Part shown: piece after piece, positions 1 through 5,727 of the stretch | Position numbering within the stretch: the stretch's first letter is position 1 | Layout: every line of letters begins with the position of its first letter | From: a bacterium | GTDB lineage: Bacteria > Margulisbacteria > Marinamargulisbacteria > UBA6595 | Direction: 5' to 3' | Assembly (NCBI GenBank): GCA_027621615.1 | Contig: JAQCBC010000048.1 | Coordinates: 1-6,629 of the forward strand | Length of the DNA stretch: 6,629 bases | The notes under the pieces: generated by a model | Seen by the model: the letters and a program-made list of their open reading frames with translations, nothing else | Databases searched by the model: none | What the model was told of the DNA's origin: nothing | Program-made: the position numbers and the translations under genes

Positions 1-525
1 CGTCGATCCAAACCCGGTGAACGCCGAGACCTTCCTCCCTTGGAGGACGAAACAGTGGATGCGGCAATTAGTGCGGCTTATCGGGGTGATGCTGCGGAAG
101 CCCCGAACTATCCGAGCCCAACAGCCCAACAAGCAACAGCCCTCAAAGCAAGCCTGCGCCAACACTATATCGCCACCGATGCCCATGGATTTTTAATTGA
201 CTTTTTCAGCCTTGCCTTTTCAGGAGACCCCGCATACACCCCACCTGTGCTATCTGGCGAATCTTGGCAAATCTTTCAATCCCACTGGCAAGATCGACTA
301 TTAATTGTATTTGATGAACCGGGCCACGATTTATTTATTCAACACCTGCACCCCGTTTGGCTCAGTACCTACCAAGCGATTCGTCAACTACCGGATACGC
401 CAGCCGCCAATTATGCATGGCTCACTGAATTAACCCAAACATACCAAAAGCCAGACACTGCGGCCAAGACCTCCTGGCTAAACCGATGGTTAAAAACAAT
501 TCAAGCCCTATTTGCGTCCAGCTAA
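1..525 (+). CDS. Unidentified protein, C-terminal part (start lies outside the window)
   Basis: I do not recognise this protein. The frame is open from the first base to a TAA at 523-525, giving about 174 visible residues. An internal TTG at position 40 could serve as a start, but the frame reads through it without a stop from the window edge and no SD precedes it, so a 5'-truncated gene is more likely. The visible part is soluble-looking, with no membrane segment. It opens with a charged, proline-containing stretch (RRSKPGERRDLPPLEDE), which looks like a linker. A middle part rich in aromatic residues follows, and the protein ends in a Trp/Lys amphipathic tail (TSWLNRWLKTIQALF). Base composition resembles the downstream operon, arguing for a native gene. 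It is separated from lipA by 254 bases and is probably a different transcription unit. Its last four bases overlap the end of a convergent small ORF. Confidence 0.7.
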   Translation, partial: RRSKPGERRDLPPLEDETVDAAISAAYRGDAAEAPNYPSPTAQQATALKASLRQHYIATDAHGFLIDFFSLAFSGDPAYTPPVLSGESWQIFQSHWQDRLLIVFDEPGHDLFIQHLHPVWLSTYQAIRQLPDTPAANYAWLTELTQTYQKPDTAAKTSWLNRWLKTIQALFASS

Positions 526-653
526 TTCATAAAAAATTGAACAAAAATTGTTACATTGAATCCTTCCATGACAAATTCTTTTTTCACCGGTACGGTGTTT
601 TGTAGAACAGTCGGCAATTTTTTTTGAAGTTCTTCCATTGAGTAATGGATCAT
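522..653 (-). CDS. Small hypothetical protein, 43 aa, with strong SD
   Basis: On the minus strand an ATG at 653-651 opens a 43-codon frame ending in TAG at 524-522. It is preceded by AAGGAGA, the best SD-like sequence in the window, five bases (after GGAG) from the start. The peptide starts MIHYSMEELQKKLPTVL, has a basic/acidic middle (VKKEF) and ends hydrophobic and aromatic (NVTIFVQFFMN). This suggests an amphipathic helix followed by a short beta-prone or membrane-associating tail. I know no family for it. It is much more AT-rich than its neighbours. Its end overlaps the end of the upstream gene by four bases, tail to tail, and a promoter-like pair lies about 40 bases upstream of the start. 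It could be a real small protein, a remnant of a longer gene, or a chance frame in AT-rich DNA. No homology search was possible. Confidence 0.4.
   Translation of the reverse strand: MIHYSMEELQKKLPTVLQNTVPVKKEFVMEGFNVTIFVQFFMN
585..601 (+). terminator. Weak hairpin followed by T residues, possible terminator of the first gene
   Basis: CACCG (585-589) and CGGTG (593-597) form a perfect 5-bp stem with a 3-base loop, followed by TTTT. It lies 60 bases after the first gene's stop, in the right orientation for rho-independent termination of that gene. The stem is short and the T run is only four bases, so termination would be inefficient at best. It also lies inside the coding sequence of the minus-strand small ORF, where the stem would be followed by A residues and would not terminate. 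Confidence 0.3.
634..649. repeat. Inverted repeat overlapping the start of the small ORF
   Basis: TCCATT (634-639) and AATGGA (644-649) are exact reverse complements separated by four bases. In the minus-strand transcript this 6-bp stem forms immediately after the start codon of the 43-codon ORF (codons 2-7), leaving the SD free but placing the hairpin in the ribosome footprint. It could modulate initiation or be a chance dyad in AT-rich DNA. Confidence 0.35.
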
Positions 654-657
654 AGTA

Positions 658-664
658 TCTCCTT
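658..664 (-). promoter_or_regulatory. Shine-Dalgarno sequence of the small minus-strand ORF
   Basis: Read on the minus strand, positions 664-658 give AAGGAGA, a near-complete match to the anti-SD complement, with ATACT between GGAG and the ATG at 653. This site is what singles out the small ORF: none of the seven + strand operon genes has a comparable sequence at this distance. Confidence 0.45.
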
Positions 665-693
665 ATGCTATGCAACAAATAAATTGGTAATTG

Positions 694-722
694 TATATAA
701 ACTGAATACCCATTATTTGCAA
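694..722 (-). promoter_or_regulatory. Promoter-like -35/-10 pair for the small minus-strand ORF
   Basis: On the minus strand TTGCAA (722-717) and TATATA (699-694) are separated by exactly 17 bases. Each matches the sigma-70 consensus hexamer at four of six positions. Transcription would start near 687, leaving a leader of about 34 bases before the ATG at 653, which comfortably accommodates the SD. AT-rich DNA yields such matches by chance, so confidence is moderate to low. The coincidence of spacing, leader length and SD is what makes it worth listing. Confidence 0.35.
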
Positions 723-724
723 AT
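715..724. promoter_or_regulatory. 10-base palindrome, possible operator between divergent promoters
   Basis: ATTTGCAAAT is a perfect palindrome. It covers the -35 hexamer proposed for the minus-strand ORF and lies about 40-50 bases upstream of the extended -10 proposed for lipA. This is where a dimeric regulator could act on both promoters. The palindrome is short and has no matching second copy in the window, so this is only a candidate site. Confidence 0.25.
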
Positions 725-759
725 TTTAAACATTGGGACTGTTTCATTGCTCTGATTTT

Positions 760-768
760 TGGTAAAAT
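760..768 (+). promoter_or_regulatory. Extended -10 promoter element for the lipA operon
   Basis: TGGTAAAAT matches the extended -10 form (TG, one base, then a hexamer): TAAAAT differs from TATAAT at one position. No good -35 lies at 17 bases (TGTTTC at 740-745 is poor), which extended -10 promoters tolerate. Transcription would begin around 774-776, only about five bases before the lipA ATG at 780. If so, the operon mRNA is nearly leaderless at its first gene. This is the only likely promoter seen ahead of the seven-gene cluster, and the position of the ATG makes the call hinge on lipA starting at 780. Confidence 0.45.
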
Positions 769-779
769 ACAAACTAAGT

Positions 780-1691
780 ATGACACCAGAGCGGACCTGC
801 GTATTAACAGAATCAGAAAAACTGGAAACAACCGGTGAACGATTGCCCAGTTGGTTTCGATCCAGCGTTGGGAAGCGGGAAGCCGCTGAAACACTATCCC
901 AAAACTTAAATGCGGAGATTCCCAACACAATTTGCCAAGAGGCGCGATGCCCCAATCGATCCGAATGCTGGTCCAAAGGCCTACTAACCTTTATGATTTT
1001 GGGAACCATTTGTACCCGACGTTGCCAGTTTTGTAGCGTTAAATTTGGAAAACCGCTCCCACCCGACACGGCTGATTTAGCCCATATTCTCAATGCCATC
1101 GAGCAACTCAATTTACGGTTTGTTGTTCTGACATCCCCCAATCGAGATGATTTGCCGGACGGCGGGGCTGGGCATTATGCCTTTATTGTATCTGAAATCA
1201 AAAAACGCTATCAAAACCGAGTAAAAGTTGAAGTGCTCATTCCAGATTTTAAAGGGCAAGCCGCACCATTAGCCACCGTGATTGAGTCCGGACCCGATGT
1301 GATTAACCACAATTTAGAAACTGTCCCCTCCCTGTATCGCATTGCCCGAAAAGGATCGTTGTACACCCGATCTTTGGACGTGTTGTCAGCGGTCAAAGCC
1401 AAGGACCCCAATCGATTAACCAAAACCGGTGTTATGTTGGGTCTTGGGGAAACCGAAGACGAGCTCATTCAGACATTTCGCGATATTCGCAACCGCAACA
1501 TTGACATTTTAACACTAGGGCAATACCTCAAACCCGACCGAAACAGCCTGCCGATTGCCCGATATTATCACCCCAAAGAGTTTGTTTATTACAAAGACAT
1601 TGCTACCGACCTGGGTATTCGGCATGTATTTTCAGGTCCCTTGGTTCGCAGTTCCTATTTGGCTGAACATGTATTTGATGCGCTAAATTAA
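780..1691 (+). CDS. lipA: Lipoyl synthase, radical SAM 4Fe-4S enzyme
   Basis: LipA inserts two sulfurs into the octanoyl chain carried by lipoate-dependent proteins (E2 subunits, glycine cleavage H protein), making the lipoyl cofactor in the cytoplasm. All hallmarks are present. The auxiliary cluster motif CX4CX5C is at C52, C57 and C63. The radical SAM motif CX3CX2C is at C78, C82 and C85. RDDLPDGGA, the EVLIPDF strand, HNLETVP, KTGVMLGLGE and LTLGQYLKP follow in order. The C-terminal RSSY at 290-293 supplies the serine ligand of the auxiliary cluster. The 303-residue length is normal for the family. I chose the ATG at 780; the TTG at 759 would add seven residues unlike the family and would lie ahead of the probable transcription start. 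No SD precedes it. No lipB octanoyltransferase is visible nearby. It heads the operon, and plsY starts two bases after its stop. Confidence 0.97.
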   Translation: MTPERTCVLTESEKLETTGERLPSWFRSSVGKREAAETLSQNLNAEIPNTICQEARCPNRSECWSKGLLTFMILGTICTRRCQFCSVKFGKPLPPDTADLAHILNAIEQLNLRFVVLTSPNRDDLPDGGAGHYAFIVSEIKKRYQNRVKVEVLIPDFKGQAAPLATVIESGPDVINHNLETVPSLYRIARKGSLYTRSLDVLSAVKAKDPNRLTKTGVMLGLGETEDELIQTFRDIRNRNIDILTLGQYLKPDRNSLPIARYYHPKEFVYYKDIATDLGIRHVFSGPLVRSSYLAEHVFDALN

Positions 1692-1693
1692 CC

Positions 1694-2272
1694 ATGCTAA
1701 TTGGGTTTCTTGCCTGTATCCTGGGTTATTGTATTGGCTCAATTCCGTTTGCCATTGGCATCCAAACGTGGTGTGGACTTGATTTAAAAAATACCGGTTC
1801 TGGCAATCTAGGCACCACCAACATGTACCGACAAGGCGGATGGAAACCTGCCGTGTCGCTGTTACTATTGGACGCCAGTAAAGCCGCCATACCCACCGCC
1901 TTAGCCATGCACTATTTCAGCAGCCCGTGGTGGCACATTGGCGTTGGCCTGATGGCGATTATTGGGCATATCTGGTCTGTATTTTTGGGATTTAAAGGCG
2001 GTAAGGGCGTAGCCCCTAGCTTGGGGTTTTTGCTCGTGTTAAGCCCCGTTATTTGGCTATCGCTCGCCGGTATGGCAACGGTGGTGATTGGCATCACACG
2101 CTATGTATCGGTGGCGAGTCTATTGGGGTCCCTACTGGCACCCGGCATGGCCTATGCCTTGGGGTTGCCCATGGCTTATATCAGCGCCATTCTTAGCCTG
2201 TCTATCTTGGTCATTATCAAGCACCGGAGCAATATTTACCGACTCCTGAATGGAACTGAAAACAAAGTCTAA
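1694..2272 (+). CDS. plsY: Acyl-phosphate:glycerol-3-phosphate acyltransferase
   Basis: PlsY is an integral inner-membrane enzyme that transfers an acyl chain from acyl-phosphate to sn-glycerol-3-phosphate, giving lysophosphatidic acid, the first acylation step of phospholipid synthesis. The family signatures are all seen: GSIPF at 15-19 in the first membrane segment, GSGNLGTTN at 35-43, DASK at 60-63, GH followed by VFLGFKGGKGVA at 91-107, RYVS further on, and the C-terminal KHRSNIYRLLNGTENK. Several strongly hydrophobic segments separate these loops. At 192 residues it is of usual size. It starts two bases after lipA and its TAA shares a base with the ATG of gpsA (TAATG), so the two are probably translationally coupled. 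This suits the pathway, since GpsA makes its substrate. No SD is visible. The acyl-phosphate maker plsX is not in the window. Confidence 0.97.
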   Translation: MLIGFLACILGYCIGSIPFAIGIQTWCGLDLKNTGSGNLGTTNMYRQGGWKPAVSLLLLDASKAAIPTALAMHYFSSPWWHIGVGLMAIIGHIWSVFLGFKGGKGVAPSLGFLLVLSPVIWLSLAGMATVVIGITRYVSVASLLGSLLAPGMAYALGLPMAYISAILSLSILVIIKHRSNIYRLLNGTENKV

Positions 2273-3249
2273 TGAACCTGGCCACAACACCTATATCGGT
2301 TGGGGTTTTAGGGTGTGGGGCTTGGGCGACTGTGGTCGCCACACTATTTGCCCACAACCAGCATCGGGTTCGGTTATGGAGCCGAGATGCCCAACGCTGC
2401 CACCACATTAACAGCCAGCATCGAAACCCCGATTACATGCCAGACTGCCCCCTCAGCCCGTTGATTACCGCGGACCCATCGCTGGACACCATCACACAGG
2501 ACGCCGATCTATTGGTGTATGCCTTGCCGGCTAAGCATTACGCACTCGCATGCGATGCCACACCCGGTTCCGCCCCATGGTTAATATTAAGTAAAGGGTT
2601 AACCGATGAGCCGGATCGGTTATTATCCGCCTATTTAACGCGCATGGGCGCACCCGATGTTGCTGTGCTATCTGGGCCAAATCTAGCCACTGAAATTGCC
2701 AAACAGCAACCGGCAGCTAGCGTCATTGCCTGTCCCAATGCAGACTTGGCCGTCACCCTTCAAAATCAGATCAGCACCCCCTGGTTTCGACCCTACACGG
2801 CTACGGACTGTGTGGGGGTTGAGCTTGGCGGCATTTTTAAAAATGTATTGGCCATTGCCGCCGGGCTTTGCGATGCCTTAGACCTGGGCCAAAATGCCAA
2901 AGCGGCCCTATTAACCAGAGGGCTCAATGAAATGCGCACCCTAGTCACCCACATGGGGGGGCACGCCCAAACAGTCTACGGGTTATCCGGCATTGGGGAT
3001 TTAATTGCCACCTGCCAATCCCAAACGAGTCGCAATTGGCAATACGGTTATGCCATTGGCACTCACGCGTCAACGGATCATTTGCATACCGTTGAGGGTG
3101 TACGAACCACGGAACGCTTACAGGTCTATGCACAGCACGAGCAGTTGCGTTTGCCGTTGCTGCATGAAATTTATCGGGTATTACTTGAGTCTAAGCACCC
3201 CCAAGACGCCTTACGCTGTTTATTTGAACGCCCGCTTATTCATGAATAA
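2272..3249 (+). CDS. gpsA: Glycerol-3-phosphate dehydrogenase [NAD(P)+]
   Basis: GpsA reduces dihydroxyacetone phosphate to sn-glycerol-3-phosphate with NAD(P)H in the cytoplasm, supplying the backbone for PlsY encoded just upstream. The N-terminal Rossmann motif reads GCGAW at 14-18. It is followed by Ala-19 where most homologues have Gly. KGL is at 108-110, SGPNLATEIA in the middle (usually SGPSFA-E), and the catalytic-domain motif ELGGIFKN has the expected catalytic lysine at K190. NAKAALLTRGL, GLSGIGDL, SRN and VEGVRTTE follow as in the family. The 325-residue length is normal. The ATG overlaps the plsY stop by one base, and its end overlaps the next gene by eight bases. A run of seven G lies at 2955-2961 in two consecutive glycine codons. 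Identification is secure; the small motif deviations suggest a divergent lineage rather than loss of function. Confidence 0.96.
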   Translation: MNLATTPISVGVLGCGAWATVVATLFAHNQHRVRLWSRDAQRCHHINSQHRNPDYMPDCPLSPLITADPSLDTITQDADLLVYALPAKHYALACDATPGSAPWLILSKGLTDEPDRLLSAYLTRMGAPDVAVLSGPNLATEIAKQQPAASVIACPNADLAVTLQNQISTPWFRPYTATDCVGVELGGIFKNVLAIAAGLCDALDLGQNAKAALLTRGLNEMRTLVTHMGGHAQTVYGLSGIGDLIATCQSQTSRNWQYGYAIGTHASTDHLHTVEGVRTTERLQVYAQHEQLRLPLLHEIYRVLLESKHPQDALRCLFERPLIHE

Positions 3250-4609
3250 ATTCATTTTGGGGCTGCTATTTAGTTTGGATGGCGTGGCGATTCCCAGCGC
3301 TTTTTTGATAGCTTATCGGCTTAAATTCCCTGGAGTTGCGCTAACCGATCCGTATAGCATCTTAAGTCTTGTCGCCACGTTGGTATGGATGGTGGCCTTT
3401 TGTTTATACGGCGTTTATCGGCAACGGGTTGGCCCGTTGTATATTGTGGACACCCTTCTGGTTGTTATCAAAGGGTCCACCATTGCCTGCGTGCAATTAA
3501 TGGCGTTATCATTCTTGATCCCTCAACTACCGGAATCTCGATCTGTAATTGCCTACGCATTTGTATTGTGCCTCATTGCCACGGGTAGCATTCGTATTGC
3601 CCTATGGAAACTGGAGCAGTTTCACTGGTTTCGATTGCGCCAACATCAAAAAGCCATTGTCGTTGGTGGGGGGGATACCGAACAAATGATTATCGAAACA
3701 TTATTGCACCAGCCCAGCTATTGCATCCACTATATTGGCAGCATTTCAGACCAAACGCCCCACCAATTTCGATACCGAATCGAGGAGCACTATCAGCGCC
3801 TTGGGCCACTATCCGAATTGATGGACCACTTGGATCGCCATACACCCGATATTATTTATATCACCGATCCATCGTTGGATTTACCCTATGATCAGCTATT
3901 ACGACAATACAAAAACAAATTGTATATATTAGCCAACACAGCATTGTTTCAGCATGTCCCCGTTCAATCTCGCGCATTGGACAGCCTCACCTTTTTACGC
4001 ACCCATCGAGTGTTTAATACCCCTATCCAAAATGCGATCAAAGAGTTGTTGGATCGCAGCTTAGCCATTATGCTCTTAATCCTTCTAACCCCACTGATGT
4101 TGCTAATTGCCATTGGTATTTATCTATCATCCCCCGGGCCAGTTTTCTTCACCCAAGAGCGACTCACCCAAACCATGCGCCCCTTCATGATTATTAAATT
4201 CCGTACCATGGGTATCAACGCAGAAGCCGACACTGGCCCGGTGTGCGTGGTCGGGGATGACCCTCGGATATTTCCGTTTGGGGCCCTGCTTCGGCGATTA
4301 TCCTTGGATGAATTGCCCCAATTATTCAACATCTTTGTTGGTGATATGAGTTTTGTTGGGCCACGTCCCGAGCGGCCGCACTTCGTCAATACCTACAGAA
4401 AAACAAGCCCAAATTTTACCCAACGCTTTCATGTCAAAGCGGGCCTAACGGGGTGGGCCCAGGTGAATGGGCGATCCTATCTAACCCCCCGTCCCGATCT
4501 AAAGCTTCATTACGATTTGTATTATATTTACAATTGGTCGTTACTCTTGGATTTAAAAATCATACTAAAAACATTTTTAGTCGTCCTCAAACGCGAGTCC
4601 GTGCATTAA
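3242..4609 (+). CDS. Polyprenyl-phosphate sugar-1-phosphate transferase (WbaP/EpsE-like initiating glycosyltransferase)
   Basis: Members of this family transfer a sugar-1-phosphate from a nucleotide sugar to undecaprenyl phosphate, the first step in building exopolysaccharide, capsule or O-antigen repeats at the inner membrane. The N-terminus has about four hydrophobic segments (roughly 5-25, 38-58, 68-93, 101-121). A Rossmann-like domain follows, with VVGGGDTE near 140-147. A further hydrophobic stretch near 355 bases before the catalytic part leads into the bacterial sugar transferase domain: SPGPVFFTQER, KFRTM at 319-323, SLDELPQLFN from 354, GPRPERP from 373, GLTGWAQVNGRS and YDLYYIYNWS. 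I chose the ATG at 3242 (455 aa, typical length); the frame is open further upstream but that part lies inside gpsA and carries no family sequence. It overlaps gpsA by eight bases and nadD by one. The sugar cannot be read from sequence. It is the only polysaccharide gene here, with no other glycosyltransferase alongside. Confidence 0.93.
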   Translation: MNKFILGLLFSLDGVAIPSAFLIAYRLKFPGVALTDPYSILSLVATLVWMVAFCLYGVYRQRVGPLYIVDTLLVVIKGSTIACVQLMALSFLIPQLPESRSVIAYAFVLCLIATGSIRIALWKLEQFHWFRLRQHQKAIVVGGGDTEQMIIETLLHQPSYCIHYIGSISDQTPHQFRYRIEEHYQRLGPLSELMDHLDRHTPDIIYITDPSLDLPYDQLLRQYKNKLYILANTALFQHVPVQSRALDSLTFLRTHRVFNTPIQNAIKELLDRSLAIMLLILLTPLMLLIAIGIYLSSPGPVFFTQERLTQTMRPFMIIKFRTMGINAEADTGPVCVVGDDPRIFPFGALLRRLSLDELPQLFNIFVGDMSFVGPRPERPHFVNTYRKTSPNFTQRFHVKAGLTGWAQVNGRSYLTPRPDLKLHYDLYYIYNWSLLLDLKIILKTFLVVLKRESVH

Positions 4610-5175
4610 TGCCAGGAATACCGGATGCCTTAGCGCTATTTGGCGGTCAATTTGACCCCTTTCATTGGGGGCATGCCCATGTGATTCAGCAATTACTCCC
4701 CCGCTTTCGTCACATTGTTGTGCTCCCGTCGGCACACCCCCCGCACCGTGCGGCCAGTGAAACCCCCTTTCATCATCGATTCGCCATGGTCCAACATGCA
4801 ACCGCCCAGTGGTCCGCCGTGACCGTATCCGATTATGACACCCAGCACACTCCCAGTTTTGCCCGACACACCGTCCGGCATTTTCATGCCCAATACCCCG
4901 GCATCTCCATTACCCTCGTCATTGGCAGTGATCAATACGCAGTCCTTCATACCTGGCATCACATTGATACACTCTGCGATCTGGCCCAATTTTTTGTGGT
5001 TCCCCGAGACACTCAGCCCCGAACCAATCCCCACCTGCCTGCCGCTGCCCACATCACGCACTGTACGGCCCCACCCTATCCACTAAGCGCGACTGAGCTG
5101 CGTGCGGACTGGCAAGCAACCCTTGTGCCACCGTCTGTGGCCGATTATTGCCAAGCACACGGATTATACGCATGA
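4609..5175 (+). CDS. nadD: Nicotinate-nucleotide adenylyltransferase
   Basis: NadD joins nicotinate mononucleotide and ATP to give deamido-NAD, the penultimate step of NAD synthesis. The protein begins with the nucleotidyltransferase signature: GGQFDPFHWGH at 12-22 contains the HxGH ATP-binding motif (H19, H22), though the usual GGTFDP threonine is replaced by Gln. Also present are LPSAHPPHR (usual P-PPHK), IGSDQYAVLHTW (matching the family's G-D-----L--W), and the second signature SATELR at 160-165, equivalent to the SST-IR loop. The C-terminus VADYCQAHGLY matches the family's V--YI--HGLY end. At 188 residues it is slightly short but complete. The ATG at 4609 shares its A with the preceding stop; the frame is open upstream, but only as a shadow of the sugar transferase gene. 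Its end overlaps coaE as ATGA. No SD is seen. Confidence 0.95.
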   Translation: MPGIPDALALFGGQFDPFHWGHAHVIQQLLPRFRHIVVLPSAHPPHRAASETPFHHRFAMVQHATAQWSAVTVSDYDTQHTPSFARHTVRHFHAQYPGISITLVIGSDQYAVLHTWHHIDTLCDLAQFFVVPRDTQPRTNPHLPAAAHITHCTAPPYPLSATELRADWQATLVPPSVADYCQAHGLYA

Positions 5176-5723
5176 CTTGGTTGGGTATTATTGGGCGTGT
5201 GGGCTCGGGCAAATCAACCGTGGCTAGCCTCGTCCACGAGGCCTTTGGGTTGCCCGTTGTCGAGCTGGACCATATTGGCTGGGCCGTGTTGGAACTGCCC
5301 GATGTGATTGCCGCTATTGCCCAGCAGATTTCGCCCGATGTCCGGCAGCCCAACGGTCAGATTGACCGGAGCCGATTGGGGCGCATTGTCTTTCAGGACC
5401 CGGTGGCGTTGGCTCGATTAAACAGCATCTCGCATCCCGCCATTTGCGCTCAGCTTCCAACCCCCACAACCCCATCGTTGTTGGTGGGGGCGCTCATTGA
5501 TGAAATTGGCTTACGCAATCGTTGCCAAACCATTGTAACGGTGGATCGTGCCGATGCGGATATCCTAGCCAGTAATCCCAAAGCGGCCCGCATTTTGCCC
5601 CATCAAGCGTCTCGGGATATGTTTCAAGCTCGTGGCGATTGGGTTTTGCACAATACGACCCCCGATCAATTGCGGACCGATGCCTTAGCCCTATTCAAAC
5701 AGTTGCTCAGTACAGTACACTAA
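5172..5723 (+). CDS. coaE: Dephospho-CoA kinase, divergent
   Basis: CoaE phosphorylates the 3'-hydroxyl of dephospho-CoA with ATP, the last step of coenzyme A synthesis. The P-loop GRVGSGKST is at 8-16, where the family normally has GGIGSGKS. An acidic residue at the DAD position is kept as D33 (LDHIG). The stretch IDRSRLGRIVF-DP----LN-ISHP (64-89) is highly typical. DEIGL (110-114) stands for the usual P-L-E-GL, followed by a VTVD strand and a final WVLHN (157-161). What differs is the LID region after VTVD. It is several residues shorter than in E. coli CoaE, and the family's Q--R---R pattern is replaced by ADADILASNPKAARI. Total length is 183 residues against about 200. I chose the ATG at 5172, which overlaps the nadD stop as ATGA; the TTG at 5148 is inside nadD. 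A sister P-loop kinase is possible but less likely. Confidence 0.85.
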   Translation: MTWLGIIGRVGSGKSTVASLVHEAFGLPVVELDHIGWAVLELPDVIAAIAQQISPDVRQPNGQIDRSRLGRIVFQDPVALARLNSISHPAICAQLPTPTTPSLLVGALIDEIGLRNRCQTIVTVDRADADILASNPKAARILPHQASRDMFQARGDWVLHNTTPDQLRTDALALFKQLLSTVH

Positions 5724-5727
5724 TACT

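Noticed and set aside
568..627. Short plus-strand frame starting at ATG 568, rich in phenylalanine
   Set aside because: About 19 codons, no SD, and its Phe content simply reflects T runs that are AAA codons of the opposite-strand small ORF.
645..755. Plus-strand 36-codon frame from ATG 645 to TGA 753-755 in the intergenic region
   Set aside because: It has no SD or promoter-like element in front, runs across the proposed promoter and palindrome of the opposite strand, and its peptide shows no domain-like pattern.
508..930. 140-codon minus-strand frame across the intergenic region and the 5' part of lipA
   Set aside because: Half of it is antisense to conserved lipA coding sequence, the peptide has no family pattern, and it lies in a different frame from the SD-led small ORF.
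3005..3241. Upstream extension of the sugar transferase frame into gpsA
   Set aside because: The added 79 residues mirror gpsA codons in another frame and do not resemble the family; the ATG at 3242 gives a normal N-terminus with a membrane segment at once.
4453..4608. Upstream extension of the nadD frame into the sugar transferase gene
   Set aside because: The nucleotidyltransferase signature begins 12 residues after the ATG at 4609, as in the family, and the extension overlaps conserved sugar transferase codons.
4693..5061. 122-codon minus-strand frame opposite nadD
   Set aside because: It is a shadow of nadD: glycine- and methionine-rich sequence without family motifs, opposite a gene with intact conserved motifs.
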